This document shows positions 18,538-32,500 of a stretch of DNA of 64,000 nucleotides, piece by piece (the first letter of the stretch is position 1; every line of letters begins with the position of its first letter). The position numbers and the translations under genes were made by a program. The stretch is taken from contig NZ_AP024412.1 in the NCBI RefSeq assembly GCF_016865445.1, positions 992,001 to 1,056,000 on the forward strand, in the 5' to 3' direction. The DNA is from Mariniplasma anaerobium (GTDB lineage: Bacteria; Bacillota_I; Bacilli_A; Acholeplasmatales; Acholeplasmataceae). The notes beneath the pieces are model-generated. The model saw nothing but the letters and a program-made list of their open reading frames with translations. It did no database searches and was not told the DNA's origin.

Positions 18538-19548
18538 CTATACTTTAAGTATGGTTATCCAGTTGCTAGGGTCAGGAATATCTCCTGTTTGTATCCCTGT
18601 AATAATTCTATAAAGCTCTTTTGTAATTGGACCCATTTCTTTATGATACTTAAATTGATGTTTATGTCCCAAATGGGTAATTGTTCCTATAGGTGTAACT
18701 ACAGCAGCTGTGCCACATGCTCCAGCTTCATCAATATGATCAAGAGCATCTATATCAATATCACATTCTTGAACATCTAGTGCAAGCATGTGAAAAGCGA
18801 TATGTCTTAAAGTTCTATTTGTAATACTATCTAAGATAGATGGAGATTTGGGTGTTATATAAGCTTTTTCATGGGTAATTCCAAAGAAATTAGCTGCCCC
18901 AACTTCTTCGATTTTAGTATGCGTTGCTGGATCTAGAAAAATAGTATCTGCATACCCTTTTTCTCTAGCTTCTACTTGTGCATATAAGCTTGCTGCATAA
19001 TTTCCACCAACTTTAACATGTCCTGTACCATGAGGTGCGGCACGATCAATAGATGAAGTAATCATATCTACAGGTTTTAGTGGTCCCTCAAAATAACTTG
19101 ATACAGGAGAGACTACCACACTAAAGATATATTTTTTTGCTGGTCTTAGTCCTAAATTAGCTCCAACACCAATCATAAAGGGTCTAATATATAAAGTTGA
19201 ATTAGATCCATATGGTGGAACAAATTCATTATTAGCTAATACAGTCATCTTAACTGCTTCAATAAATATATCATAAGGAATTTTTGGCATCATCATGCGT
19301 TCACATGACATTTGAAATCTTTTAGCATTATCAAGTACTCTAAATAAATTGATATTGCCGTCTTTTCTTCTATATGCTTTTAAGCCTTCAAAAGCTTCTT
19401 GTCCATAATGTAGTGCTGTTGATGTGGATGAAATAGTAATTGTATCTTCTTCTCTTAATACACCTTCACTCCATTTGCCATCTTCGTAAAAAGAAATGTA
19501 GTTAAAAGGTGTTTTTACATATGTAAATCCTTTTGCTTTATTTTCCAT
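18538..19548 (-). CDS. ilvE: Branched-chain amino acid aminotransferase
   Basis: 336-residue fold-type IV PLP aminotransferase that interconverts Leu/Ile/Val and their 2-oxo acids. The PLP-binding Lys is in GHVKVGGNYAASLY (about residue 180), preceded by SSIDRAAPHGTGHVK. GQEAFEGLKAYR and NLFRVLDNAKRFQMSCERM are typical of the BCAT1-like subgroup, and the phosphate-binding GTAAVVTPIG is near the C-terminus. RBS GGGAGG. It sits between the YwaF-like membrane protein (24-base gap) and the EAL gene (12-base gap). In an organism with few biosynthetic genes it may serve branched-chain fatty acid precursor supply; that is an inference. Confidence 0.95.
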   Translation of the reverse strand: MENKAKGFTYVKTPFNYISFYEDGKWSEGVLREEDTITISSTSTALHYGQEAFEGLKAYRRKDGNINLFRVLDNAKRFQMSCERMMMPKIPYDIFIEAVKMTVLANNEFVPPYGSNSTLYIRPFMIGVGANLGLRPAKKYIFSVVVSPVSSYFEGPLKPVDMITSSIDRAAPHGTGHVKVGGNYAASLYAQVEAREKGYADTIFLDPATHTKIEEVGAANFFGITHEKAYITPKSPSILDSITNRTLRHIAFHMLALDVQECDIDIDALDHIDEAGACGTAAVVTPIGTITHLGHKHQFKYHKEMGPITKELYRIITGIQTGDIPDPSNWITILKV

Positions 19549-19572
19549 ATTTTCCTCCCGAAATTATGTAAA

Positions 19573-20469
19573 CTAAATTTCATTTGATTCTTGAGCGTTT
19601 TGTCCTCGAAGTCTAAGTTTTTCTGTAAAAAATAGTATCGTATCATCTTTATCATAAATAAAACACATAATTAAAGCGATTAAGCCTCCATAGACTATAA
19701 CTGGTAAAACCAACCATAGTACAGGTATATAGAATGTAAATCCATAGACTGGATGTGTAACCATAAAGATGGATGGAACTAAAAATCCAATAATCATTCC
19801 AACTCCATAAAATTCATTTTTAGATCCAAAAATATATGAAGGATTTCTTTTACTTGGATTAAATAGTTCTTCTTTAGGAACCCAACCTACTGCAGTAATA
19901 AATAGTTCATTTAAAAAGATAATTAATAAAACGACAAGCAATACAAATGGTTGTCGATATGCTCTTCTAATAGATAGTTCATGCATTTTGTAATGCATCA
20001 TAAGAAACGGTACTAAAAACAAAATAAAATGAGCAGTATAAAATCTGATTGTCTCAAGCATAAATGCAGATCTTACGCCTATAGGTATATAACCGTTAAA
20101 CATCGTGCTCATTGCGTCTAGTGGGACAACAAAGGTTAAAATACCTGATGCCATACCTACCATGACCATATAGTCTTTTAATGTTTTATTTTTAATAAAA
20201 TATAAAAATGGAAAAATTAAAACACTAACTGCGCATATATTTTCAAAAGACACTTTAGACCATATCGATATTGAATCAAGTATTGTATAAGGGAATATTA
20301 AAATCTTTAAAAAATGAATAGCAAGATTAAATATAATCAATCCAAAAATAAAATAGTGTCTAAATTTATCTGATTTGTTTTTTAGAAACTTAACAGATAA
20401 GATCGTTACACCAAGTGCAATAAAAATATATAAGAAGTAGTAAAAATTAAATAGTTCTACGACTGGCAT
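19573..20469 (-). CDS. YwaF-like integral membrane protein
   Basis: 298-residue protein with about seven to eight membrane helices. Features shared with the YwaF/TIGR02206 type are the paired aromatic/His segment RFYTAHFILFLVPFLMMHYK, the conserved acidic residue in FLNELFITAVGW and the motif NPSYIFGSKNEFYGVG. No enzymatic or transport role is established for the family. RBS AGGAGTG, with a TATAAT at about 20489 as a possible -10. It is the first gene of a three-gene unit with ilvE and the EAL phosphodiesterase. The family assignment is from pattern only. Confidence 0.6.
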   Translation of the reverse strand: MPVVELFNFYYFLYIFIALGVTILSVKFLKNKSDKFRHYFIFGLIIFNLAIHFLKILIFPYTILDSISIWSKVSFENICAVSVLIFPFLYFIKNKTLKDYMVMVGMASGILTFVVPLDAMSTMFNGYIPIGVRSAFMLETIRFYTAHFILFLVPFLMMHYKMHELSIRRAYRQPFVLLVVLLIIFLNELFITAVGWVPKEELFNPSKRNPSYIFGSKNEFYGVGMIIGFLVPSIFMVTHPVYGFTFYIPVLWLVLPVIVYGGLIALIMCFIYDKDDTILFFTEKLRLRGQNAQESNEI

Positions 20470-20534
20470 GAAATCACACTCCTATTACTTATGATTATAT
20501 CATATTTCATGTTAATTTATCTAGATTTTCATAT

Positions 20535-20566
20535 GAAAAGAAGGTATATGATAATCATATACCTTC
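20535..20566 (-). terminator. Terminator of the giant lipoprotein gene
   Basis: Nearly perfect palindrome GAAGGTATATG-ATTAT-CATATACCTTC followed by TTTTC on the minus strand, 25 bases after the giant gene's stop codon. Confidence 0.8.
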
Positions 20567-20591
20567 CTATATTTAATTGATTGCTATAAAT

Positions 20592-23500
20592 CTATTTTAG
20601 TGTAGGGTTTCCAAACTCATCAACTAATTCAAAATTCCAAATATCATGATCATAAAGCGTTGACATAATTTGTTGAATATTAGCTAAGCTACTATTATAG
20701 ATAGCAAAATTATTGTATTGATAAAGTGTATAAACATCTTCAAATTCATAACTATCATTAACATACTCGATTGCTCTAACGTAATCATCATTATTTAAAC
20801 TTTTACTCGTTGTATATACAAATCTAATTTCTGAATTACTAACTTCTCGAACTAAACCATATACTGAGTTTTGACTGCTAAAATTAATTGTTGAATATGC
20901 ATATGTCAAAATTGAATCATCTCTTAAGTCGAAGCAAATAGCGCCACTGCCCCAATTTGTTATATTGATAGTACCAGTTGTATAAACGTTTGAGATATCT
21001 GAATAATTGACAGATGATACTAAACCACCTACGTATTCATAAGCATTTATATCAACATGTGCTTCAGCGATGTTTAATGATGAACTATACATTCTACCAA
21101 ATACACCACCAACATAACGATAAGCATCAATAACTACATCAACATAAATTCTTTGTGCCTTAGAACTGTTAAATTGACCTGCAACACCACCGGTACCACC
21201 CCAACTTGTACTATTAGAAGTTATAAATGCATTGATACTAATGTTTTCAATGACTGATTCTTCAATTGCACCAGCTAATCCTCCAATATAAGTTGATGAG
21301 TCAGTTGTGTTGGTTGCTGTAATTGTACCTGTGACACTGACATTTTCAATAACTGTATAAGCGTTAGTTCTACCTATTAATGCACCTACATACATTTCAT
21401 AATTGTTATTGATATAGGTTCTCGTTGTAATACTTATATTTACATTTTCTAATGCTAAATTCTTAATAACAGCTAATGAAGTACTTGCAAATAATCCTAC
21501 ATAAGGAGTTTGATCTTCATAAGTTTTAACGATGTTTAGATTACTTATTGTATATCCAGCGCCATCAAATGCTCCTTTAAAGTTTTCAATTGGTTCCCAT
21601 TCAAAACCATCTAAATCTATATCATTTGCCAAAATATAAGAATGATCACTAGACATATTTTGAAGTTGTTCAGCAGTTGTAATAACGATTTGTGCCTCTG
21701 TTGTCATTAAAACGATATGATTTGAATCTGCTGCTGAAAGTCTTGATCTTGAATCTAGAGCTTCATTTGAATAATAGAATGATTCCACTCTGAAATGCTC
21801 ATACATATTTGTATTGGATGCTGTAAAATTAATGGTTGCTTGTGTATGATCTGTATTTAATGTAAATTGAGTTGAGTCATATGTTGTATTACCATAAGCA
21901 CCTCTATAAATAGTTATGCTATCTATATCATATCCAGTTGGATTATAGAATTGGACAACAACTTCTATTTCTTGATTAATATATGTATAATAAATTAATT
22001 CTTGGTTTAAATATGAATCAATTGATTCAACATAAATATCACCATTAATCATGATTTGTGCTGTGTTATTGATGGCTGTTGTTATATTAAATGTTTGATT
22101 TTCATAAGTAGCATATAAATTTGTAACAACTAAATCAGTTAATCCACCAATATAATTTTCATCTGTTAAAAATTCTACAAGAAGTTCTGTTTGACTAAGT
22201 TGTGTAACTGAATAAACTTGTCCATTAATCATGACATCTGTAAATTCTAATCCATTTGGATTGTTTAAATATAGTTTTAACGAAATTGCATCACCAGAAA
22301 CGATTGCTGAAGTATTCATTAGTTTTGTCTCAGTTAATTCTACGACTGGTGTTGTCTTTAATGTATAATCATCTGTAATCTCAACATTTGCTAATCCCTG
22401 ATTTAAATTGTATGAATAAACTGCATAAATTGTATATGCTGTATATGCGTCAAGTGAGTTAAATGTTCTTACTGTTAAGTCACTTAATGATTCTATTAAT
22501 GTGCTACCTTGATATATACTGATTTCTGTAAATGTTCCAACATCATCTATATCTGAAAGATTAAAGTTAAATGAAATGCTATTATTTGTTGATGAAACAT
22601 TATTGAAACTCATCGTTGGAACAGCTTTAGCATATGTTGTAAATTCTAGAATTTCAGATGCTTGGCTTGGTCCAAATTCATCATCAACAAATTCATAGAT
22701 TGCGATTACTTCTAAGAAATAGGTTGTTTCTGAATATAAATTACCAAATGCTTTTAATGTAAGTGATGTTTGAAGAATATTGTAATCTTGGTCAAGTAGG
22801 TTATATACCATACTTTGTGTGATACCTAATTCATCAACAAGTTGATAATCAAATGTAATATCTTCTTGACCTACTGCTACATTGACAATCGTGATTTCTG
22901 GAACATTTTCAGGATCTGTTGTTCTAACACGATAAGTTGCAACGATTTCTTTTTGACCTGAACCATCTTGATAATCATATACATATCTTATTTCTATTTT
23001 GTAAGTTGAACCGTATCTTAAATCAGTAAATGTTAAGTTTTCTAAATCTGTAATTTCTGCGATTAACACTTGATCTTGATATAACAATATTGTATCTATT
23101 TCACCAATTTGATGTGGATCATCAATATACAAATCAAATGTTATCGTTGAATTATCTGATACTACGTTTCTAACTTCAAGTTTAGGTTGAATCTTAAACA
23201 ATGGATAATCATTGACATAAACGAAATACTCATTACCCCAGATACCATTCATTAAATCAAGAACATCTGCAAGTGGCATAACTGTTGTATATCCATCATT
23301 GACAGGTGTATAAACATTTGTGAATTTAGAATTGTTTTGATTAGCTATACTTCTTAAAATACGATTATTAGCGCCATATAAGTAAGAGAAACTATTTTCA
23401 ATTGTCGAATTGTTCGCATAATAAGTAAGTCCGAAACTATTATAATACTCTTGACTATAACTTCTACCTACTGCATAAGCATTGAGTAGATTTGAATTTT

Positions 23501-26500
23501 CAAAATAATTGAATAAACCAGAAACTAGATAATTATTTTCTGAACGCAATGAAACATTTGCAATAATATTTGTTGCATCTGATCTATAAAATCTTGATGA
23601 GATACCAGCTGCTTCACCAGTGGACTTCACATAACCATTAACATAAATGAAATTCAATGTAGAATCATCAATAGTACCTGCAACAAATCCAGCATAATTA
23701 CCATATTGATATGTTTCATTTTTTAAATCAATTTGTCCACTAATATTAACATTTTCTATAATCGAACGATTAATACTACCTGCAAGAGCGCCAACGTGCA
23801 TTTCGTAAGTACCATTACTATTTGATCTAAGTGTTGTAATGATCGATACGTTTTCTAATGTCACATTTCTAATTTCTGAATATTTAATCATCTCAAACAA
23901 ACCAGCATAAACATTTTGATCAAGATATGTCTTGATAAATGTTAAATTAGATATTGTATATCCATTACCATCAAACACACCATTAAATTCTTCAATTGGT
24001 GTCCATAATGAACTTGATAAATCAATATCATTTCTTAATACATAATGATATCCAGATATCATATCTTGTAAGTCTTCTGCTGTATAAATATTTCTAATTT
24101 CTAAATCTTGTAAAACGATTAAATTCTTTTCAAAATTGCTTTGTTTTGTTCTTTCTTCTATTTCATTATTTTCATATGTGAAATTTTCAATGCGAATCGT
24201 TAAAATATTATCCCATTCAATAACTGTTGTAAATATATATGAATTACCTTCAATGGTGAAGTCATCTATATTATAAGTACTTCCATAATAATAATTAGTT
24301 TTATAAATTTCTATATTTGAAATATTATAGTTTGAAGGATTATAGAAATTTATCTTAACTGTAACAGTTTCATTGAGTATTCCATAGGTAACTACATCTT
24401 GTGAACTATTTAAAATTTCAATAGATTCAATATAAATGTCACCATTGATGTATGTATCAACAGTATTTAAGTGATTAACATTATAAGTATAAAGTTTATC
24501 ATTAAATGTACCAATAAGTTTTTCAACTGTTAATGTTGTTGCTAATTGTCCAATATCTTCAGTAAGTAAGATATCTACTCTAAGTTTAGATACTGTGTAG
24601 CTTGATACTTCATATTTGATACCATTGATCACGACTTCTTCAAACACGATTTCATTTGGATTATCTAAATCAATATTTATAGATAATGAATCACCAACAG
24701 CAACTGCTGTGTTGTTAATAATACTTACACCAGCAATATCAGCATATGGTGCTGTTTCAAATGTGTATGTTGCTTGTTTTTGAATAAGCCCTTTGCCATC
24801 TGCTAAGTTATACTCATAAGAAACTAGCAATTGATACGTTGTGTTTTGCAATAAATCTACAACTTGAATCACATCATTTGTAGTTTGTTCAATAAGAACA
24901 CCATCTAAATATAAATCCATTTGCGTGATATTTCCTAAATTGTATCCATCTTGTAATAATGCTTCATAGCTTAATGCAGTTGTTGTAACTTCAATATTAC
25001 TAAAATCAACAACTGGTGTTTCATAAACTGATGTAACAAAACTATCTTGTCTATAACTTGTAACTAATCCATTACCATCATTTTTATCATATTCATATAC
25101 AAATCTTACATAATATTGATGATTTGATAATAGATTATTAAAACTAATAACTTCAAATGTGTCTAATGTATCAATTTTTGTTAATCCATTATATAAATCA
25201 ATAGATATCAATGTTGAAATATCATTAGGATCTTCTTCATAATAAGTGAATTTGACACTATCAAAGTTTGTATTCAATTCATTCATATAGTAATATGGAT
25301 TGCTTATATATTGTGTGTTATATGAACTCTCAACAATAAATGTTCTTAATCCTTGTTGATCATTTAAATCGTATGTGTAAGTTACTCTAATGGTGTACCA
25401 ACTATTTGATAATAAGTCTTCAAATTTATATGTGTCAAATGTTTCTAATTCATCAACTTTGGTTCCGTTTGTATAAAGTTCAACAGCCGAAATAATACCT
25501 AAATTAAAGTCATCATCAATAATAAGTGAAAAGTCTATATAATCTACACCATTATCTGATGAGCCAAATGAAACAGTAGGCACATCATAACTATCAGTAA
25601 CAAACTCATAAATAGCTTCTAATGTATTTTCACCCCAAGTATCATCTGTAAACTCATATGTGTAATTAACTTGAACATAATATAGTGTATCTGCAAATAA
25701 GCCATCAAATGTGTAAGGAGCTGCTGTTAATGTGTCTAATAAAATACCATCTTCATCATATAATTCTACTGAAACAAATTCAGATATCAATAGTAAATCG
25801 ATAAGATCATAGTCTAATGTGATGCTTTCTTGATCAATTACAACATCTTTAAACTCTATACTAGGAACATTATCTTTATCATCAGTAAACGCAAACATTG
25901 ATGCTTCAATAAGTTGTTCTCCAAGTCCATCTTGATAATCATATCCATAAACGATTCTTAATTCGTATTTAGTAGAATATCTTAAATTCTCAAATTCAAT
26001 AGTTGTATAATCTATAAGTTCTTCAACTAATACACCTTTTAAGTATAATGCTGCAGATTTAATTTCTCCTACATTGTCTAAATCCATAATATTTATATCA
26101 AAACTCAATGTAGATACACTTTCATCTTTAACTTCAACATTCAAAATCGGAATACGTTTTAATGTTGGAAATTCTTTAGTAAAAATCCAAATAGAATTAT
26201 CCCAGTTATTTTGAGCAAATGTCATCATATCTTCATAGCTAGCTTTTGTGAACATACCATAATTAGTTAATCCGTAAACATTTGTATATATATTATTCCA
26301 ATATCCACTAACCGGGTTCTTATATTCACCATTATGATCTTTTGTAAATGATAGAACATTTTCAAGTGTTGAACTATAAACATATCCTGCAAATCCTCCA
26401 CCTTGCCATGGACTTACATAATTTGAATAAATACCTGTTGCATAACTATCTATTATCGTTGAATTATCAATGCTACCAGCAAAGTTACCAGTTTCTTCAT

Positions 26501-29500
26501 CATCAACATATAGATTTATGTAACTATATACATTTTGAATATATGATTGATAGATACGACCAGCAATACCACCAGAATTTCTACCAGCAGTTATAATACC
26601 TTCAACACGAATTTCTGATAGAGTTGCTCTATCCATATAACCTGCTATAAATCCTGTAAATTGTGAACCATTTGAAGTTACAACAGTATCAATTTCACCT
26701 GATATAATAATATTAGAAATTTGAGTGTTTTGGTAAACTCTACCAGCTAGAATACCAATAAATCCTTCATAATAATTACCACTTGTTGATCCTTGTGTAA
26801 CAACGATTGTAGCATTATTCATAATAACATTTTTAACCACTGCATTTTCTAATTCTTCGAATAATCCTGCATAAGCATTTTCATCTATAAAGGATTCGAT
26901 AAGCGTTAAATTAGATATAACATGACCGTTACCATCAAATACACCACTAAATTTTTCAATTGGAACCCACATCGTTTCATATAAATCGATGTCATTCATT
27001 AAAACATAATGATAACCAGATTCTACATTTAATAAATCTTCTGCAGTTTTTATTTCTCTAATTTCATCATCTTGTAAAACAATAATTGTCTTAGTGAAGC
27101 TAAGTTGTTTAGTTCTTTCTATAATATTTTCATTTGAATAAACAAGTTGTTCAAAGTTAATAGTAAAATATTCACCTTGAGTTACTGCTATCGTAAATAG
27201 ATAACTTGTTGAATCAATTGTAAAGTCTGTAATAGTTTCATTTGAGCTACCATATTGACTATATCTATATAAGTTTAATTGATCAATTTGATAATTTGTA
27301 GGATTATACATATTAACTCTTACAGTCATCATTTGATTTTCTTGAATAAACTCTATTTCATTTAAATCCATATCTAAAAAGTCAATAGACTCAATATAAA
27401 TATTACCATTGATATAAGTATCAACTGTATTTGATTCTGTTAAATAATATGTGTAATATTTGCCTTCATATGTACCAATAAGTTTTTCAACTGTTAATGT
27501 TGTTTCATATTGTCCTAATGCTTCAGTTATTGTTAAGTCGACTCTTAGTCTTGTAACTGCAAAACTAGATACTTCATATTTAATACCATTAATTACTACA
27601 TGTGTAATAACGATTTGATTTGGATTGTCGACTTCAATACTAATTGATAAAGGATCACCAACAGCTATTGCGTTATTGTTTAGAAGACTTACACTTGTTA
27701 TATCTGCATAAGGTGCAGTCTCAAAAGTATAACTAACTTCTTTAGCAATTTCACCTTTGCCATCAAGTAAATTATATGTATATGAAACGATTAATATATA
27801 TTCTGTATTTTCAGTTAAACTATCAAGTGAGATTGTATCTAAGTTGGTTTCACTCACCAATACATCATCTAAATAAACAGCCATATGAGAAATTTGACCT
27901 AGATTATTTTCATCTATTAATGTACCTTCATAGAACATTTCATTTTGTGTAACTTCAATACTTGTAAAGTCTACTTCAGGTATGAAATAGCTGAGTGTTG
28001 AAAATTGGAATTGATTAAAGTTTCTAACAATACCTTGACCATTGTTTTTATCATACTCATAAACAAATCTTATAGAATATTGATGATTTGATAAAAGATC
28101 AGAAAAACTTACATTATCTAAATCCAATGCACTATCAACTTTTGTAAAACCATCATATAAATCAATTGCAATAAGTGTTGAAATATCAGCTTCATCGTTA
28201 AAGTCATAATCTAGCGTTATAGAATTGATTGTGGTCGTATAATCATTTACCCAATAATGAGGTGTTTGAACATATGATGTATAGCCACTACTTTCTACTT
28301 GAAGTGTTTTAGGTCCTTGTTGATCATTTAAATCGTATGTATATGTAAGAATGACTCTATACCAACGATCCGATAAAAGGTTAGTAAATGTTATATTATT
28401 AAATGTTTCTAGTGTTTGTACTAGTGAATTATTATCGTATAGTTCAATCTTTGAAACAAAACCTAAAGTATTTGGATCATCAGATTCAACAATAAATGTA
28501 ATTGAATCAAAATCATTAGAACCTTGTTGGATTTGAACTGTTGGCATATCATAACTTTCAGTTTCAAATTCATAGAATGCTTCTAGTAGATTTTCTCCCC
28601 AAGTGTCATCAGTAAATTCATAAGTATAATTGACTAATATATAATAATAAGAGTTAGAATATAAATTGCTAAAAACATAAGGTGTAGCATAAATCGTATC
28701 AACTAAATTATTATTTTCATCATATAGACTAATTGAATCAAATGTAGCAATGTCTAACGGATCTGTTAGATCATAATCAAAGATAATACTATCTTGATCA
28801 ATAACAACATTATTATAATCTACACTTGGTACATTTTCTTTATCACTTGTATATGCATAAAGAGATTTTTGAATGATTTGTTCACCTAAACCATCTTCAT
28901 AATCATACGCATAGACAACTCTTAATTCATATCTTGATGAATATCTAAGATTTTCAAACTTAATATCTGTAAAATCAGTTAACTCTTCAATTAATACACC
29001 TTTTAAATATAGTGCAACTGATTGTATAGATCCAACTTCATCAAAATCTAGCACTTCAATATTGAAACTTAAACTTGATATAGTTTTAATATCAACTTTT
29101 AGATCCATTGTTGGAATACGCTTAATCATTGGTAGTTCTTTTGTAAATGTCCAAATATTACTGTCCCAATTTTCTTGAGCATGTAATATCATATTTTCTA
29201 TAGTTGCAGTTACAAATAGTTCATTATACGCTGGACTAAATGTACCTTCAGCTCTAGAATCCCAGAAATGAAGCACTGGATTTTTATATGCACCATCTTT
29301 ATCTTTAGTAAATGAAAGAACATCTTTTAAGATTGAGTTGTTAATATAAGTAGCAAAGCCACCAGTTTCATAAGACGTTGTATTAGAGTTAATACCTGTA
29401 GCATAGCTATTTATAATGGTCGAACCATAAATTTCACCAGCAAAGTTTCCAGTATATCTACCTGTAACGTTTAAATCTACATTTGCATAAGAGTTTCTAA

Positions 29501-32500
29501 CATCAGAGTTGCTAAGGTTTCCTGCAATACCACCCATGTAATCTTCACCAGTTATTGTACCTGAAACTCTAATTTCTCTTAATTTAGATTGATCAATATA
29601 TCCAGCTAACAATCCAGCTTTTGCATTACCATTAAAGTTTTCTTGATTCACATCTAGATTTGCAGAGATAACGATATTTGTAATCATAGATTGTTGGCCT
29701 ATATAACCTGCTAATACACCAATAAAGCTTTCATAATAATCACCATTTGTTGATCTATGTGTAATAACAATATTAGAATCACTAATCACTAAATTCTTAA
29801 TGATCGCAAATTCTAATGTTTCAAACAAACCAACTCTAACATTTTCATCTGTATATGACTTAATTAATGTTAGATTAGAAATAACATGACCATTACCATC
29901 TAAATAACCAAAGAAATTTTCGATAGGTGTGAAACTAAATCCACTTAAATCAATATCGTTAGCTAGTTGATATACTTTTCCACTTTCAATATTTTGTAAA
30001 TCATCAGGTGTATAAATATAATTGATTGTTTCTTGCTCAACTACCAATATACTTTCTTCAATATCTGAAACAACTTTTGTTATTGATGATAATCTTTCGC
30101 TTGAATATTCAATGCTATAAACGCTTATTTGATAAAGTCTTTCATCAGCATTTAAAGTAAATGTAATCGTTGATTTTTCATCATCTATTGTAAAATCTGT
30201 AATTGTTTGATTGTCTTGACCCCAATTTCTTCTATAAAGTTGAAGTTCAATTGAATTGATATCATATAATGTATTATTATCTAATATGATTTCGATAGAT
30301 AACATATTGTTTTGTGAAATATATTCTACAGAATTTCCATTGAGTGCATAAATATTCATATCAATTACATCAATGTTACCATTCATATAAATATCATCTG
30401 TATTATTATCTTCTAAAGTATATTCAAAGATTTCACTATTAAATAAACCAATTAGTTTTTCAATAGTAATTGAATTTTCACCATTTATATAACTATCATC
30501 AAGTAACATATCTACTCTTAGTCTTGAAACTGATGAATTAATTACTGGATAAGTTACACCATTAATTACTGCTTCTATAAACTCAATTTCATCAGGATTA
30601 TCTATGTCAACTTCTATGACTAATGTATCACCCATGAAGAGTGCATCAGTATTTAAAACTGTTGTTGAATTAAATGCTACATATGGATTTGTTCTAATAA
30701 TAACTTCTTTAGTATTGTATTCAACTCCATAGATTTCATCTAGTGTATATCCATATTTAATGACTAATTTATACATATGATTAGATAATAAACCTGTAAA
30801 TTCTAAATTATCTAATTCAGCTAATTCTTGAACTAATACTTGATTTTCATCATATAGTTTAATTGAATCAAATACACCAATAGAATTAGGATCTGTTAAA
30901 TCGTATGAGAAGTTAATTGTATCGTGTGTTACTCCATATACTAAATTCGTAATTTCTGGAGTGCCTTCAGCAGGCGTTGTTCTGACTTCTTTTTTAACTT
31001 CAATCACTTGATCTCCAAGTTCATCACCATAATTATAAACATATCTTATAACTAATATATAGCTTGTATTATGTCTTAAGCCTTCAAATCGGTCTATATT
31101 CAAATCAGTAATTGTTTCAAAAAGCTCATCACCTTTATAAAGTGAAATAGATTCGATTTGTCCGACCATATCAAAATCAGTGGTTGCATACGCAAAACCT
31201 ATAAAGTTTTCTGATTCTATGATATTTGTAAATCTAATAGAAGGTGTCCATTTCAAGACGATTTTTTCGTCTGTAAATGCCCATATATTTAAATCCCATA
31301 TATCATTGAAATTAGCAAATATAGCTTCATATGAAGTTTCTAGTATACCTTCTTGATCAAAATTATTTGGATGCGTATAAACATTTTCAAATGTATGTTC
31401 ACCCCAAGTACCTAAAATTGCATTTAATGCTGTTCCATCTTGATCAAAGGCGATTGAAAATACATTGATTAATGTTATTTGATCTCCCCAAGTAATGATA
31501 CCTGCACCATTATTACCCCAATTATTAGCAATACTTATAACGCCTTCATAATAACTATCTAATATATAGATACCATTTGCAGATCCAACAAGACCTGCAC
31601 CATTTTCTTCTACTGTTATGGTTGCATTTGAATAAGAGTTTGTGATTTTAGAGTTTTGTGCATAACCAATAAGTCCAGCAGTTTCATATTTACCAAAAAT
31701 CTTACCTTCTGTATATGATTTAGCTATTGTTGTTTCATATGCATTACCAACAATACCACCAATGCGATTTACATTTGATGAGATATTAGCATTCACATAA
31801 ATTTGATTCATTGATACATTATCACTACGTCCAAGCAAACCACCGGTTTGATTATCATAACCTAGTCCACTTTGAATACTTAATTCTCCATATACATTAA
31901 TCTTAGAGAAACTAGACATGTATGAATTACTAGCTAAGAAACCAGCATAACTACTAAAATTATTAGATGTTTGGTCTCTTTGCATATCTACTAAGAATAA
32001 GAAGTTTTCTAATGTTAAGTTTGTAATTGTAGAATAATTAATGTTTTTAAATAATCCTAGATGTACATCAGTATCCGTATATGTTTTAACAATCGATAAA
32101 TTTTTAATTGCATACCCATTACCATCTAAAACTACATAGGATATATCCTTAGGTTCCCAAGTAATGCCTTCTAAATCAATATCGTTAGCTAATTTATAAG
32201 CATATCCATCTTTCATATTTTTCAAATCATCTGCTGTATAAATATATGTATAAACAGAACTTGTAACACTAACTATAAATGTAGAAACTCCATCAACATC
32301 TTTAGTTTTAAATCCAAATGTATCATCTCCATATGTAAATGATTTCACATGGAAATTCAATATTTGATTTCTATAATAAGCAGTTTGTTCAAATACTGCA
32401 GTTGTTTTATCATCACTTAATGTAAAGTTTACATTATTTCCTTCATCCCAATTATAGTTTGCCATTTTTAAATTAGTAATATCATAACCAGTAGGATTAT

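Noticed and set aside
26348-28536. Plus-strand open frames opposite the giant lipoprotein
   Set aside because: They are antisense shadows of the repetitive coding frame, without RBS, and the proteins are low-complexity His/Tyr/Leu-rich strings.
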